A stretch of DNA of 9,932 nt from Micavibrio_C sp964577255 (GCA_964577255.1 CAZNYM010000053.1:1-9932); one strand, 5' to 3'; positions 1-9,550 are shown, counted from the first letter of the stretch. Translations and numbers: made by a program. Notes: generated by a model from the letters alone, not told the origin.

Positions 1-272
1 TCAATATCCAGTCGATCGCGGTCGATCCCGCTTACCAGAAGCAGGGAGTAGCCGCGGAATTGATGCAGGCGCTCGAGGAAGCGCTGCCGCTCAAATGGAA
101 CGAAGAGCCGCTGGTTGTCACCGCTGAGGTCATGCCCGGCAACAAGGCTTCCGGGAAGCTGTTTCTCAAGTGTTCTTTCGCGCAGGTGGCGACCAAAGAG
201 GATTTTTACGGCCCCGGCGCGCATGCCGAATGCTTCGAAAAGCCCCTGCCTTTCGCGCCCAAACCGGCTTAG
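1..272 (+). CDS. GNAT-family N-acetyltransferase, C-terminal part (5' end outside window)
   Basis: The reading frame is open from the first full codon at base 3 to a TAG at 270-272, so only the last 89 residues are present. They carry the acetyl-CoA-binding signature of GNAT acetyltransferases: a hydrophobic strand, then VDPAYQKQGVAAELM, which fits the family's V-x-P-x-[YF]-[QR]-x-x-G-x-[GA] motif. Further on, GNKASGKLFLKCSF matches the usual N-x-x-A-x-x-L-[FY]-x-x-x-G-F segment, with Cys where Gly is common. Members transfer acetyl from acetyl-CoA to an amine on a small molecule or a protein. The substrate cannot be read from this fragment. The stop lies 42 bases before prfA with no terminator between them, so the two may be cotranscribed. 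The family call is fairly safe; the specific function is unknown. Confidence 0.75.
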   Translation, partial: NIQSIAVDPAYQKQGVAAELMQALEEALPLKWNEEPLVVTAEVMPGNKASGKLFLKCSFAQVATKEDFYGPGAHAECFEKPLPFAPKPA

Positions 273-314
273 CCCGTATTGCCGTTGCCCTCCTGACGCG
301 GTAAAACTCGCCCC

Positions 315-1378
<1,064 letters not shown>

Positions 1379-1382
<4 letters not shown>

Positions 1383-2227
1383 CTCTTTATCGCGAACTGG
1401 CGCGGCGGCTGGAGGCGGGCGGAATAGAATCCGCGGCGCTTGAGGCGCGGGTGCTGTTGAAAGAGATCGCGGGCGCTTCCGATGCCGATTTCATCGCGGG
1501 GCGGCTGCCCGCACTCGACGAATACCAGACTCAAAGGCTTGAGAATGGCGTGCGGCGCCGGCTCGCGGGAGAGCCGCTCAGCCGCATCCTCGGCCGGCGT
1601 GAATTCTGGGGTCTTGATTTCACAATCACACCCGACACGCTCGACCCCCGGCCCGACACCGAAACGATCATCTCCCGCGCGCTGACGCTTTTCCCGCGCG
1701 ACGCTGCTCTCAACATCCTTGATCTTGGCACGGGGTCGGGCTGCATTCTCGTTTCCTTGCTGCACGAACTCAAGCAGGCACGCGGAACAGGGCTGGATGT
1801 TAATCCCGGTGCCTTGCGCGTGGCTGAGGACAATGCGCGCCGTCACGATGTGGCCGGGCGCGTGCGTTTCCTTGAGAGCAATTGGACGGAATCTTTGTCC
1901 GATTCCGGAGAATCGTTCGACCTGATTGTTTCCAATCCGCCCTATATTCCCGAATCAGAGATCGAATCCCTGGAATCGGAAGTGAAGAATCATGACCCGA
2001 TTTTGGCATTGTCGGGGGGAAAAGATGGTCTCGATTCCTACAAAATTATTCTTAGGGAAATTAAAAAGTTTCTGTCCCCAGGGGGAATTATTCTTCTGGA
2101 AACAGGAAAAGGGCAGGGTCCCGAAGTGCAACGACTCGCCGAAAAATGGGGGTTTTCAGTGACCCGACTCGTGCCCGATCTTGGCGGAATTCTGCGGGTT
2201 GTAGAAATCCGGCATGGGGATAAGTAA
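1379..2227 (+). CDS. prmC: Peptide chain release factor N5-glutamine methyltransferase
   Basis: PrmC methylates the side-chain amide of the GGQ glutamine in RF1 and RF2 using S-adenosylmethionine, which speeds peptide release. The protein has 282 residues, the usual length. The N-terminal helical domain that binds the release factor covers about 1-75 and ends in GEPLSRILGRREFWGLDF, a typical PrmC segment. The Rossmann methyltransferase domain follows, with SAM motif I DLGTGSG at 115-121 and the amide-binding NPPY at 186-189 (SNPPYIPESE). The ATG overlaps the prfA stop by four bases, so enzyme and substrate are made from one transcript. The last third (about 2030-2110) is visibly richer in A and T than the rest, without any break in the frame. 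No own promoter is seen. Confidence 0.96.
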
Positions 2228-2248
2228 AAATTTTTCTTGGCGGCTTGC

Positions 2249-2277
2249 TTGATCGTCAAAGAGTCGGGGCGATACAT
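2249..2277 (+). promoter_or_regulatory. Candidate sigma70-type promoter for the DUF4167 gene
   Basis: TTGATC at 2249-2254 and ATACAT at 2272-2277 are separated by 17 bases. This is a fair match to the housekeeping consensus and lies just after prmC. Transcription would begin near 2284 and give a leader of about 135 bases before the DUF4167 start. Judged by eye only. Confidence 0.4.
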
Positions 2278-2307
2278 TCGCCTCATTCAAGACCAATGCT
2301 TTGATGG

Positions 2308-2336
2308 CACGCCGGCCTACCCGGTTCCGGCGCGTG
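2308..2336 (+). other. Hairpin in the leader of the DUF4167 gene
   Basis: CACG-CCGG at 2308-2315 pairs with CCGG-CG-CGTG at 2327-2336: eight base pairs with a two-base CG bulge on the 3' side and an 11-base loop. No T-run follows, so it is not an intrinsic terminator. It sits in the middle of the 192-base gap between prmC and the DUF4167 gene and could be a structured 5' leader element. I do not recognise it as a known RNA family. Confidence 0.35.
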
Positions 2337-2419
2337 AGTTCCTCTGGCCTTAAGTCTGTGAATCAGTTACGATATCCGGGTGTGTGTGGGTTTTAACGAT
2401 TTTTTAACAGGTGTGAGTT

Positions 2420-2869
2420 ATGAGACACGGTGCAGCAGGCAGACGTTCCCGGAATCGCGGACACGGGCGCAGGAACGGCGGGGGCGGCCATAACTTCAGC
2501 CGTACGCAGGTTTTCGACAGCAACGGCCCCGATGTCCGCATTCGCGGCACGGCTTACCAGATTCAGGAAAAATACGCTGCCCTGGCCAAGGATGCCCAGG
2601 CGGCCGGCGATATCGTGCTGGCGGAAAGCTATCTCCAGCATGCCGAGCATTATCAGCGCATCATCAGCGGCTGGATCGATTTCGTGGAAGGCCGCAGCGA
2701 CGCCTATCTCTACAGCACGGCCCGTCCCCAGGAATCAGACGAATCCGGCCCCGCCGGCGACGATTCAGCAGCGATAGACCGCGAGATCGAGCTGGGCCTT
2801 CCCGCCAGCATCGTCGGCACCCGGCCGGCCGTGGCCCAGGCTTCCCGCGAGGAGATGGAAGAGGTCTGA
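2420..2869 (+). CDS. DUF4167 domain protein, small basic alphaproteobacterial protein
   Basis: The N-terminus (about 1-33) is rich in Arg, Gly, Asn and His (RRSRNRGHGRRNGGGG), which suggests nucleic-acid binding or disorder. The conserved DUF4167 core follows at about 34-86: an SNGPDVRIRGTAYQI segment, then EKYAALAKDAQAAGD, then AESYLQHAEHYQRII. The remainder is a short, poorly conserved acidic tail that ends in EEMEEV. At 149 residues it is shorter than many family members, which carry long low-complexity tails. The start ATG is preceded by AGGTG (2409-2413) at a good spacing of six. The gene sits in its usual alphaproteobacterial position after prfA–prmC and before clpB, and a terminator follows it. 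The function is not known to me; an RNA- or ribosome-associated role is inference from the basic N-terminus and the neighbours. Confidence 0.9.
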   Translation: MRHGAAGRRSRNRGHGRRNGGGGHNFSRTQVFDSNGPDVRIRGTAYQIQEKYAALAKDAQAAGDIVLAESYLQHAEHYQRIISGWIDFVEGRSDAYLYSTARPQESDESGPAGDDSAAIDREIELGLPASIVGTRPAVAQASREEMEEV

Positions 2870-2898
2870 TCCGTAGCCGTCAGCCGGGCGTAGAAAGG

Positions 2899-2923
2899 AA
2901 GCGGGCGGCATGCCCGCTTTTTT
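2899..2923 (+). terminator. Rho-independent terminator after the DUF4167 gene
   Basis: AAGCGGGC (2899-2906) and GCCCGCTT (2912-2919) form an eight-pair GC-rich stem with a five-base loop, running into a six-base T-run (2918-2923). It lies 30 bases after the DUF4167 stop and separates that gene from clpB. Confidence 0.85.
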
Positions 2924-2927
2924 GCCG

Positions 2928-2956
2928 CTTTACCCCGTCGCGGGGCGCGCTATACA
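2928..2956 (+). promoter_or_regulatory. Candidate clpB promoter, sigma70 or heat-shock sigma32 type
   Basis: Two readings overlap. As a housekeeping promoter: TTTACC (2929-2934), 16 bases, TATACA (2951-2956). As an alphaproteobacterial RpoH promoter (CTTG-N17-18-CYTATNTNNG): CTTT (2928-2931), 17 bases, GCTATAC (2949-2955), which matches 3 of 4 and 5 of 7 key positions. clpB needs its own promoter because a terminator ends at 2923, and it is normally under RpoH control. The leader would be about 15 bases, just enough to hold the ribosome site. Confidence 0.45.
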
Positions 2957-2978
2957 GGTGGTCTGAGGAGAGAGGGTC

Positions 2979-5609
2979 ATGGATTTCGAAAAATTTACAG
3001 AAAAATCGCGCAGCTATCTCCAGCGCGCCCAGACCCTGGCCATGCGCCAGAAGCATCAGTCTCTTGAGCCCGAGCACATGCTCCGGGTCATGATGGACGA
3101 CGAGGAAGGGCTGGTTAAGAAGCTGATCCAGGCGGCGGGCGGCGACAGCGCGCAGATCAGCCGCGACGCCGATGCCGCCATCGCCAAGGTTCCGGTGATC
3201 ACCGGATCAGGGGCGGGCGGGCTCCGTATTTCAACTGATCTGGCAAAGATACTCGATAATGCTTTGATTTTATCGGAAAAATCCGGTGACAAGTTCATCA
3301 CCGGTGAACGCATTCTCCAGGCCATGTTGCTGGCCAAGGCGACGAATATCGAGGAGCTGCTGGCTCGGGGCGGGATCACCGCCAACGCCCTCAACAACGC
3401 CATCAACGACCGCCGCAAGGGCCGCACCGCCGACACCGCCTCGGCCGAGGGACAGTTCGACGCCCTCAACCGCTATGCCCGCGACCTCACCGAAGCGGCC
3501 CGTGAAGGCAAGCTCGATCCGGTCATCGGCCGCGACGAGGAAATACGCCGCACGGTCCAGGTGCTTTCGCGCCGGACCAAAAACAACCCCGTGCTGATCG
3601 GCGAGCCGGGCGTGGGCAAGACCGCGATTATCGAGGGACTGGCGCTGCGCATCGTCAACGGCGACGTGCCGGAAAGCCTTAAGGGCAAGAAACTCATGGC
3701 GCTTGATCTGGGCGCGCTGGTGGCGGGAGCGAAATTCCGCGGCGAGTTCGAGGAACGCCTCAAAGCCGTCATGGACGAGATCCGTGCTCATGCCGGAGAA
3801 ATCATCCTTTTTCTCGATGAGCTGCATACGCTGGTGGGGGCGGGTAAGGCTGAAGGGACGATGGATGCTGGCAACATGCTTAAGCCCGCGCTCGCGCGCG
3901 GCGAGCTGCATATGGTGGGCGCCACCACGCTCGACGAATATCGCAAGCACATCGAGAAAGACGCGGCGCTGGCGCGTCGGTTCCAGCCCGTTTTCGTGTC
4001 CGAGCCCACGGTCGAGGATACCATCTCGATCCTGCGCGGCCTCAAGGAAAAATACGAAGTCCATCATGGCGTGCGCATCACCGATGCGGCGATCGTGGCC
4101 GCGGCGATGCTGTCGCACCGCTATATCACAGACCGATTCCTGCCGGACAAGGCGATCGACCTGGTTGATGAGGCCGCCAGCCGCCTGCGCATGCAGGTTG
4201 ATTCTAAGCCCGAACAGATCGACGAGCTCGACCGCCGCATAGTCCAGCTCAAGATCGAGCGCGAAGCTTTGAAGAAAGAGTCCGACAAGGGCTCCAGGGA
4301 GCGTCTGACCAAGCTTGAGAAAGAACTTAAAGAGCTTGAAGCCAAATCAGCCGAAATAACGGCGGTATGGAAAGCCGAGAAGGAAAAACTCAGCCTTGGC
4401 CAGCGGCTCAAGGAAGAGATGGAAAAGGCCCGCCTCGAACTCGAGCAGGCCGAGCGTAAGGGTGACTGGGCCCGTGCCGGCGAGATCAAGTATGGCACCA
4501 TTCCCGGGCTCGAGCAGAAACTGCAGGTTGCCTCCGCTGTTACCGAAAAGAACATCATCAATGAAGAAGTGACCGAAGACGATATTGCAAGTATCGTCAG
4601 CCGCTGGACCGGCATCCCGGTCGACAAGATGCTTCAGGGCGAGCGGGAAAAACTGCTGGCGATGGAGGAGGCGCTCGGTCATCGCGTGATCGGCCAGGCC
4701 GAAGCTGTCAGGGCGGTGGCCAGCGCCGTGCGCCGCGCGCGCGCCGGTCTGCAGGATCCGCGCCGCCCGATCGGTTCGTTCCTGTTCCTGGGCCCCACGG
4801 GTGTGGGCAAGACGGAGTTGACCAAGGCGCTGGCTGCATTCCTGTTCGACGACGACACCGCCATGGTGCGCATCGACATGTCGGAATACATGGAAAAGCA
4901 TGCGGTCGCCCGCCTGATCGGCGCGCCGCCCGGCTATGTCGGTTACGAGGAGGGCGGGGCGCTGACCGAAGCCGTACGCCGCCGACCCTATCAAGTTATT
5001 TTGTTTGATGAGGTCGAAAAGGCTCATCCCGACGTTTTCAACATTCTGCTGCAGGTACTGGACGATGGCCGCCTGACCGACGGCCAGGGTCGCACGGTCG
5101 ATTTCAAGAATACCGTTCTTATCATGACGTCCAATCTGGGCGCCGAATATCTGGTTAATCTCGAAGAAGGCAAGGATGTGGAGTCTGCACGCGATCAGGT
5201 GATGGGCGTGGTGCGCAAGGCTTTCCGCCCGGAATTTCTCAACCGCCTCGACGATATTCTGCTGTTCCGCCGTTTGGGCCGCGAACAAATGGGAAGCATC
5301 GTCGATATCCAGGTCGAACATCTGCGTCGGCTGCTGGCCGACCGGCATGTCACTCTGGAACTCTCTAAAGAGGCCAAGACGTGGCTGGCGGACGCCGGTT
5401 ACGATCCCACCTACGGCGCCCGGCCCCTCAAGCGTACGATCCAAACCCGGCTGCAAAATCCGCTCGCGGAAATGATTCTCAGGGGGGATATTCCCGACGG
5501 ATCCGGGGTCAGCGTGGGGGTGAAGGGCGGGGGGCTCGACTTCACGGTCAAGGCCGGGCGCGGTGCGTCCGAGCCTGTAAAAAACGGCCGGGCAGGGGGT
5601 TCGCGTTAA
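2979..5609 (+). CDS. clpB: ATP-dependent disaggregase ClpB (Hsp100)
   Basis: ClpB is a hexameric cytoplasmic AAA+ machine that, with DnaK, pulls polypeptides out of aggregates after heat stress. At 876 residues it stays in near-exact register with E. coli ClpB (857), the excess being mainly a Gly/Arg-rich C-terminal tail. Visible parts: Clp N-domain (about 1-145); NBD1 with Walker A GEPGVGKT at 208-215, Walker B D280-E281 (FLDELH) and an Arg-finger segment ALARRFQPV; the coiled-coil M-domain (about 405-525, rich in Lys and Glu), which marks ClpB rather than ClpA or ClpC; NBD2 with Walker A GPTGVGKT (605-612, Lys611), Walker B D677-E678 (LFDEVEKAH) and pore loop GYVGYEEGG. The NBD1 pore loop reads KFRGEFEERL, with Phe where E. 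coli has Tyr; this conserves the aromatic side chain. AGGAG at 2966-2970 supports the ATG. There is no ClpP-binding loop. Confidence 0.98.
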   Translation: MDFEKFTEKSRSYLQRAQTLAMRQKHQSLEPEHMLRVMMDDEEGLVKKLIQAAGGDSAQISRDADAAIAKVPVITGSGAGGLRISTDLAKILDNALILSEKSGDKFITGERILQAMLLAKATNIEELLARGGITANALNNAINDRRKGRTADTASAEGQFDALNRYARDLTEAAREGKLDPVIGRDEEIRRTVQVLSRRTKNNPVLIGEPGVGKTAIIEGLALRIVNGDVPESLKGKKLMALDLGALVAGAKFRGEFEERLKAVMDEIRAHAGEIILFLDELHTLVGAGKAEGTMDAGNMLKPALARGELHMVGATTLDEYRKHIEKDAALARRFQPVFVSEPTVEDTISILRGLKEKYEVHHGVRITDAAIVAAAMLSHRYITDRFLPDKAIDLVDEAASRLRMQVDSKPEQIDELDRRIVQLKIEREALKKESDKGSRERLTKLEKELKELEAKSAEITAVWKAEKEKLSLGQRLKEEMEKARLELEQAERKGDWARAGEIKYGTIPGLEQKLQVASAVTEKNIINEEVTEDDIASIVSRWTGIPVDKMLQGEREKLLAMEEALGHRVIGQAEAVRAVASAVRRARAGLQDPRRPIGSFLFLGPTGVGKTELTKALAAFLFDDDTAMVRIDMSEYMEKHAVARLIGAPPGYVGYEEGGALTEAVRRRPYQVILFDEVEKAHPDVFNILLQVLDDGRLTDGQGRTVDFKNTVLIMTSNLGAEYLVNLEEGKDVESARDQVMGVVRKAFRPEFLNRLDDILLFRRLGREQMGSIVDIQVEHLRRLLADRHVTLELSKEAKTWLADAGYDPTYGARPLKRTIQTRLQNPLAEMILRGDIPDGSGVSVGVKGGGLDFTVKAGRGASEPVKNGRAGGSR

Positions 5610-5620
5610 GGATTAAGGCC

Positions 5621-5653
5621 GGCTAAATACCGGAATTTTCGCGAATTTTAGCC
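5621..5653 (+). terminator. Possible weak terminator or inverted repeat after clpB
   Basis: GGCTAAA (5621-5627) and TTTAGCC (5647-5653) are inverted repeats with a 19-base loop. The loop contains a direct repeat, GAATTTT-CGC-GAATTTT (overlapping the right arm). The stem is AT-rich and no clean T-run follows, so termination would be weak. clpB may read through into lon. Confidence 0.25.
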
Positions 5654-5670
5654 AATTTATGAGGCTGGCG

Positions 5671-5699
5671 TGGAAATGGTGTGTTAACGGTTATATATT
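5671..5699 (+). promoter_or_regulatory. Candidate promoter for lon
   Basis: TATATT at 5694-5699 is a good -10 box in an AT-rich stretch. The matching -35 at 5671-5676 (TGGAAA, spacing 17) is poor. No convincing CTTG box for RpoH is placed at the right distance. The start of transcription would be near 5706, about 40 bases before the lon start. Confidence 0.3.
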
Positions 5700-5735
5700 A
5701 GAGTGGAGTATTGAGCCTTTCAGCGTTCAACAAGC

Positions 5736-5739
5736 AGGA
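5736..5739 (+). promoter_or_regulatory. Shine-Dalgarno site that favours the second ATG of lon
   Basis: AGGA at 5736-5739 touches the first possible ATG (5739), so it cannot serve that codon. It is eight bases before ATG 5748, a normal spacing. This favours 5748 as the start of lon. Confidence 0.55.
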
Positions 5740-5747
5740 TGTCGTCC

Positions 5748-8165
<2,418 letters not shown>

Positions 8166-8200
8166 GTTGCCCCGTAAATGGGCGTACAACGAATACGTCC

Positions 8201-8236
8201 GGAATCCGGCCGGAAGGCCCGGATTCCCTCGTTTTT
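8201..8236 (+). terminator. Rho-independent terminator after lon
   Basis: GGAATCCGG-CC (8201-8211) pairs with GG-C-CCGGATTCC (8216-8227): 11 base pairs with a single bulged C and a GGAA tetraloop. CTCG and then a five-base T-run (8232-8236) follow. It lies between lon and hupB. Only 26 bases remain before the hupB start, so hupB must rely on read-through or on a promoter that overlaps the hairpin. Confidence 0.8.
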
Positions 8237-8252
8237 AACATGAACATTGTAT

Positions 8253-8257
8253 GGGGG
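8253..8257 (+). promoter_or_regulatory. Shine-Dalgarno site that sets the GTG start of hupB
   Basis: GGGGG at 8253-8257 lies five bases before GTG 8263. Starting at ATG 8251 instead would place this G-run inside the gene and leave that ATG with no ribosome site. Confidence 0.6.
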
Positions 8258-8262
8258 CACCC

Positions 8263-8538
8263 GTGAATAAACAGGATCTCATCGACGAACTCGCGACCAA
8301 AATCGACCTTCCCAAGGCCAAGGCCCAGGAAGCGCTCGAGACCGTTCTGGACTGCATCAAGCTCACCCTGAAAAAGGGCGAGGATGTGAAGCTGGTCGGC
8401 TTCGGCACCTTCACCGTGTCCAAGCGCGCCGCCACCACGGGCCGCAACCCGCGCACCGGCGAAACCATCGCCATCGCTGCGTCCAAGCAGCCTAAATTCA
8501 AGGCCGGCAAGGAACTCAAGGACGCGGTCAACAAGTAA
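8263..8538 (+). CDS. hupB: DNA-binding protein HU
   Basis: HU is a small dimeric nucleoid protein that bends DNA without strong sequence preference. From GTG 8263 the protein is 91 residues, the standard HU length, and begins (M)NKQDLIDELATK, the normal HU N-terminus. ATG 8251 would add an uncharacteristic MGAP extension. Two N-terminal helices lead to VKLVGFGTFTVSKRAATTGRNPRTGE, the beta-saddle and the DNA-intercalating arm with the conserved Asn-Pro at its tip, and the end is KFKAGKELKDAVNK. It lacks the features that would mark IHF-alpha or IHF-beta. It lies after lon, as in most Proteobacteria, with terminators on both sides. The gene symbol follows the lon-linked homologue. Confidence 0.95.
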   Translation: MNKQDLIDELATKIDLPKAKAQEALETVLDCIKLTLKKGEDVKLVGFGTFTVSKRAATTGRNPRTGETIAIAASKQPKFKAGKELKDAVNK

Positions 8539-8558
8539 TCCGCCCCGTTTTCAGCGAA

Positions 8559-8589
8559 AACCCCGCCTCATGGCGGGGTTCTTCGTTTC
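8559..8589 (+). terminator. Rho-independent terminator after hupB
   Basis: AACCCCGCC (8559-8567) and GGCGGGGTT (8572-8580) form a perfect nine-pair stem with a TCAT loop, followed by the T-rich CTTCGTTTC. It begins 20 bases after the hupB stop. Confidence 0.85.
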
Positions 8590-8601
8590 CGGCGAAAGCT
8601 G

Positions 8602-8630
8602 TTGAAAAAACGGCGGCGGCCCGCTAAAAA
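8602..8630 (+). promoter_or_regulatory. Sigma70-type promoter of tRNA-Val(CAC)
   Basis: TTGAAA (8602-8607), a spacer of exactly 17 bases, and TAAAAA (8625-8630). The start point would be near 8637, ten bases before the mature tRNA. It lies downstream of the hupB terminator, so the tRNA is its own unit. Confidence 0.65.
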
Positions 8631-8646
8631 GGTGGCCTTGCGAACC

Positions 8647-8721
8647 GGGCACATAGCTCAGCGGGAGAGCACACCCTTCACACGGGTGGGGTCGCAGGTT
8701 CAATCCCTGCTGTGCCCACCA
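8647..8721 (+). tRNA. tRNA-Val, anticodon CAC
   Basis: A complete 75-base cloverleaf. Acceptor GGGCACA/TGTGCCC (8647-8653, 8711-8717) pairs perfectly. The D stem is GCTC/GAGC, the anticodon stem is CACCC/GGGTG with loop TTCACAC, and the T stem is GCAGG/CCTGC with loop TTCAATC. The anticodon at 8679-8681 is CAC and reads GUG valine codons. Discriminator A and an encoded CCA end the gene at 8721. A tRNA-Val next to lon–hupB is a common alphaproteobacterial arrangement. No terminator is visible before the convergent gene that ends at 8731. Confidence 0.97.
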
Positions 8722-8730
8722 TCGCTTCCG

Positions 8731-9279
8731 TCAAGGTTCGTTTTTCAGGCAGGCTCTGAGGGTTTTGCCGCGGTCTATGGTATTGCTGCGTATCTGTCCT
8801 GTGGGGTCTGCAGGAAACAGGCGGGATTCCGTCCGGACTATAATGTCGATTTCGCGCAGGCCGTAACCACGGGTGCGGCGAAGCTTGAGAAAACCCGCGC
8901 ATTCGGCTTCGGACTCGTAGCGCTGGTAATGGCTGTCATATTCCCCCTGAGGAATGTCGACATGCCCTTTCTCGTGATGGGCGCATTCATGGGCCAGTAC
9001 GCCGTTCCGAAACGGCTCCGGCGTTCCTGCGAGCCTGTCGTGATCATAGGCAATCACGGGGCTTCCCGCGTCGCTGAACGACAGCGCCGGGCCGCGCGTG
9101 CCCAGGTCGCGCATCTGCTGGGTGTTCAGGCCGCGATAGGCGATGGGCTGGCCTTTATGATCCCGGCACAGGGGCAGGCTTATCGCCTGTTCCTGCGCAG
9201 GGGCGGGGGCCGGATGCGCTGGCGCTGCCCCGAAGGCCGCGCACAGCCACAGAGTCCATCTGGACGAACGACTGTTCAT
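8731..9279 (-). CDS. Probable exported small HExxH zinc metallopeptidase, function unknown
   Basis: The 182-residue protein starts with a signal-peptide-like segment: MNSRSSR, a hydrophobic stretch at about 8-20, then a Pro/Ala-rich stretch, suggesting export to the periplasm. The core holds VLAHECAHHEKGH, with the zinc-peptidase motif H97-E98-C-A-H101. About 23 residues further is YESEAECAGF, which resembles the E-x-E-A-D segment that supplies the third zinc ligand in M48-type gluzincins; Glu124 is the likely ligand. There is no membrane-spanning helix apart from the signal. Five cysteines occur (13, 38, 99, 127, 177). I do not recognise a named family, and the substrate is unknown. It sits alone between two valine tRNA genes and converges on the first with 9 bases between them. 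A minus-strand TTGGAC-N17-GCTATT just before the ATG would start transcription almost at the ATG, so the mRNA may be nearly leaderless; no good ribosome site is seen. The frame on the opposite strand is also open for most of this length, but it lacks motifs and runs through the tRNA. Confidence 0.75.
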   Translation of the reverse strand: MNSRSSRWTLWLCAAFGAAPAHPAPAPAQEQAISLPLCRDHKGQPIAYRGLNTQQMRDLGTRGPALSFSDAGSPVIAYDHDRLAGTPEPFRNGVLAHECAHHEKGHVDIPQGEYDSHYQRYESEAECAGFLKLRRTRGYGLREIDIIVRTESRLFPADPTGQIRSNTIDRGKTLRACLKNEP

Positions 9280-9339
9280 GGCCGGAGAATAGCTGCTCCC
9301 GGCCCGTTTTGTCCAAGTTTATGATCTATCTGAAAAAGC

Positions 9340-9367
9340 TTGATTTAACGCCCCGGGCGGCTAGTAT
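9340..9367 (+). promoter_or_regulatory. Sigma70-type promoter of tRNA-Val(TAC)
   Basis: TTGATT (9340-9345), a 16-base GC-rich spacer, and TAGTAT (9362-9367). The predicted start is near 9374, about 11 bases before the mature tRNA. It lies in the gap that separates the tRNA from the divergently transcribed metallopeptidase gene. Confidence 0.6.
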
Positions 9368-9384
9368 GTGGGCCGTTCCGGCAT

Positions 9385-9459
9385 GCGCGGTTAGCTCAGC
9401 GGTAGAGCAACTCGTTTACACCGAGTGGGTCGGGGGTTCAATCCCCTCACCGCGCACCA
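9385..9459 (+). tRNA. tRNA-Val, anticodon TAC
   Basis: A complete 75-base cloverleaf. Acceptor GCGCGGT/ACCGCGC (9385-9391, 9449-9455) pairs perfectly. The D stem is GCTC/GAGC, the anticodon stem is ACTCG/CGAGT with loop TTTACAC, and the T stem is GGGGG/CCCTC (one G-U pair) with loop TTCAATC. The anticodon at 9417-9419 is TAC and reads GUA (and other GUN) valine codons. Discriminator A and an encoded CCA end it at 9459. AT-rich DNA of different character begins directly after the CCA, so the 3' end may be an integration site. Confidence 0.97.
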
Positions 9460-9520
9460 TTTTTAAAATCCCGAAAATTTATCTTTTTTTGTTTTTAATC
9501 ACTTACCTGACCGCACCACA

Positions 9521-9550
9521 TCGTCATGCCCACCTTGTGTGGGCATAGGA
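9521..9550. repeat. REP-like palindrome after tRNA-Val(TAC)
   Basis: ATGCCCAC (9526-9533), a five-base loop, and GTGGGCAT (9539-9546) form a perfect inverted repeat, preceded by CGTC and followed by AGG. The layout CGTCATGCCC…GGGCAT recalls the short palindromic REP-type repeats dispersed between genes in many proteobacterial genomes. Only one copy is in this window, so repetition is not shown. It lacks a T-run, so it is not a typical terminator; an operator for the following gene is the other option. Confidence 0.4.

Noticed and set aside
2304..2396. A 30-codon Arg-rich frame (MARRPTRFRRV…) in the DUF4167 leader
   Set aside because: No ribosome site lies before the ATG, and the frame overlaps the hairpin, which explains the GC-rich Arg codons. 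Without comparison it cannot be supported as a gene.
4347..5456. A 369-codon minus-strand frame opposite clpB
   Set aside because: It is a mirror of the strong codon bias of clpB. No domain, ribosome site or promoter was seen.
5690..5720. Possible CIRCE or RpoH site before lon
   Set aside because: TTAGAGTGGAGTATTGAG is not an inverted repeat of the CIRCE type, and no CTTG box is placed at the right distance from the TATATAT stretch.
8602..9324. A 240-codon plus-strand frame that runs through tRNA-Val(CAC) and opposite the metallopeptidase gene
   Set aside because: Its apparent start lies in the -35 box of the tRNA promoter, it translates through the tRNA, and it has no recognisable motif, while the opposite strand has a signal peptide and HExxH.
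9460..9500. T-rich stretch after tRNA-Val(TAC) as an intrinsic terminator
   Set aside because: Runs of T are present (9484-9490), but the upstream bases form no stable GC-containing hairpin.
9510..9518. ACCGCACCA, similar to the tRNA-Val(TAC) 3' end, as a second attachment-site copy
   Set aside because: It lacks two bases of the tRNA sequence (ACCGCGCACCA), is only nine bases long and lies 51 bases away, so chance similarity is more likely.
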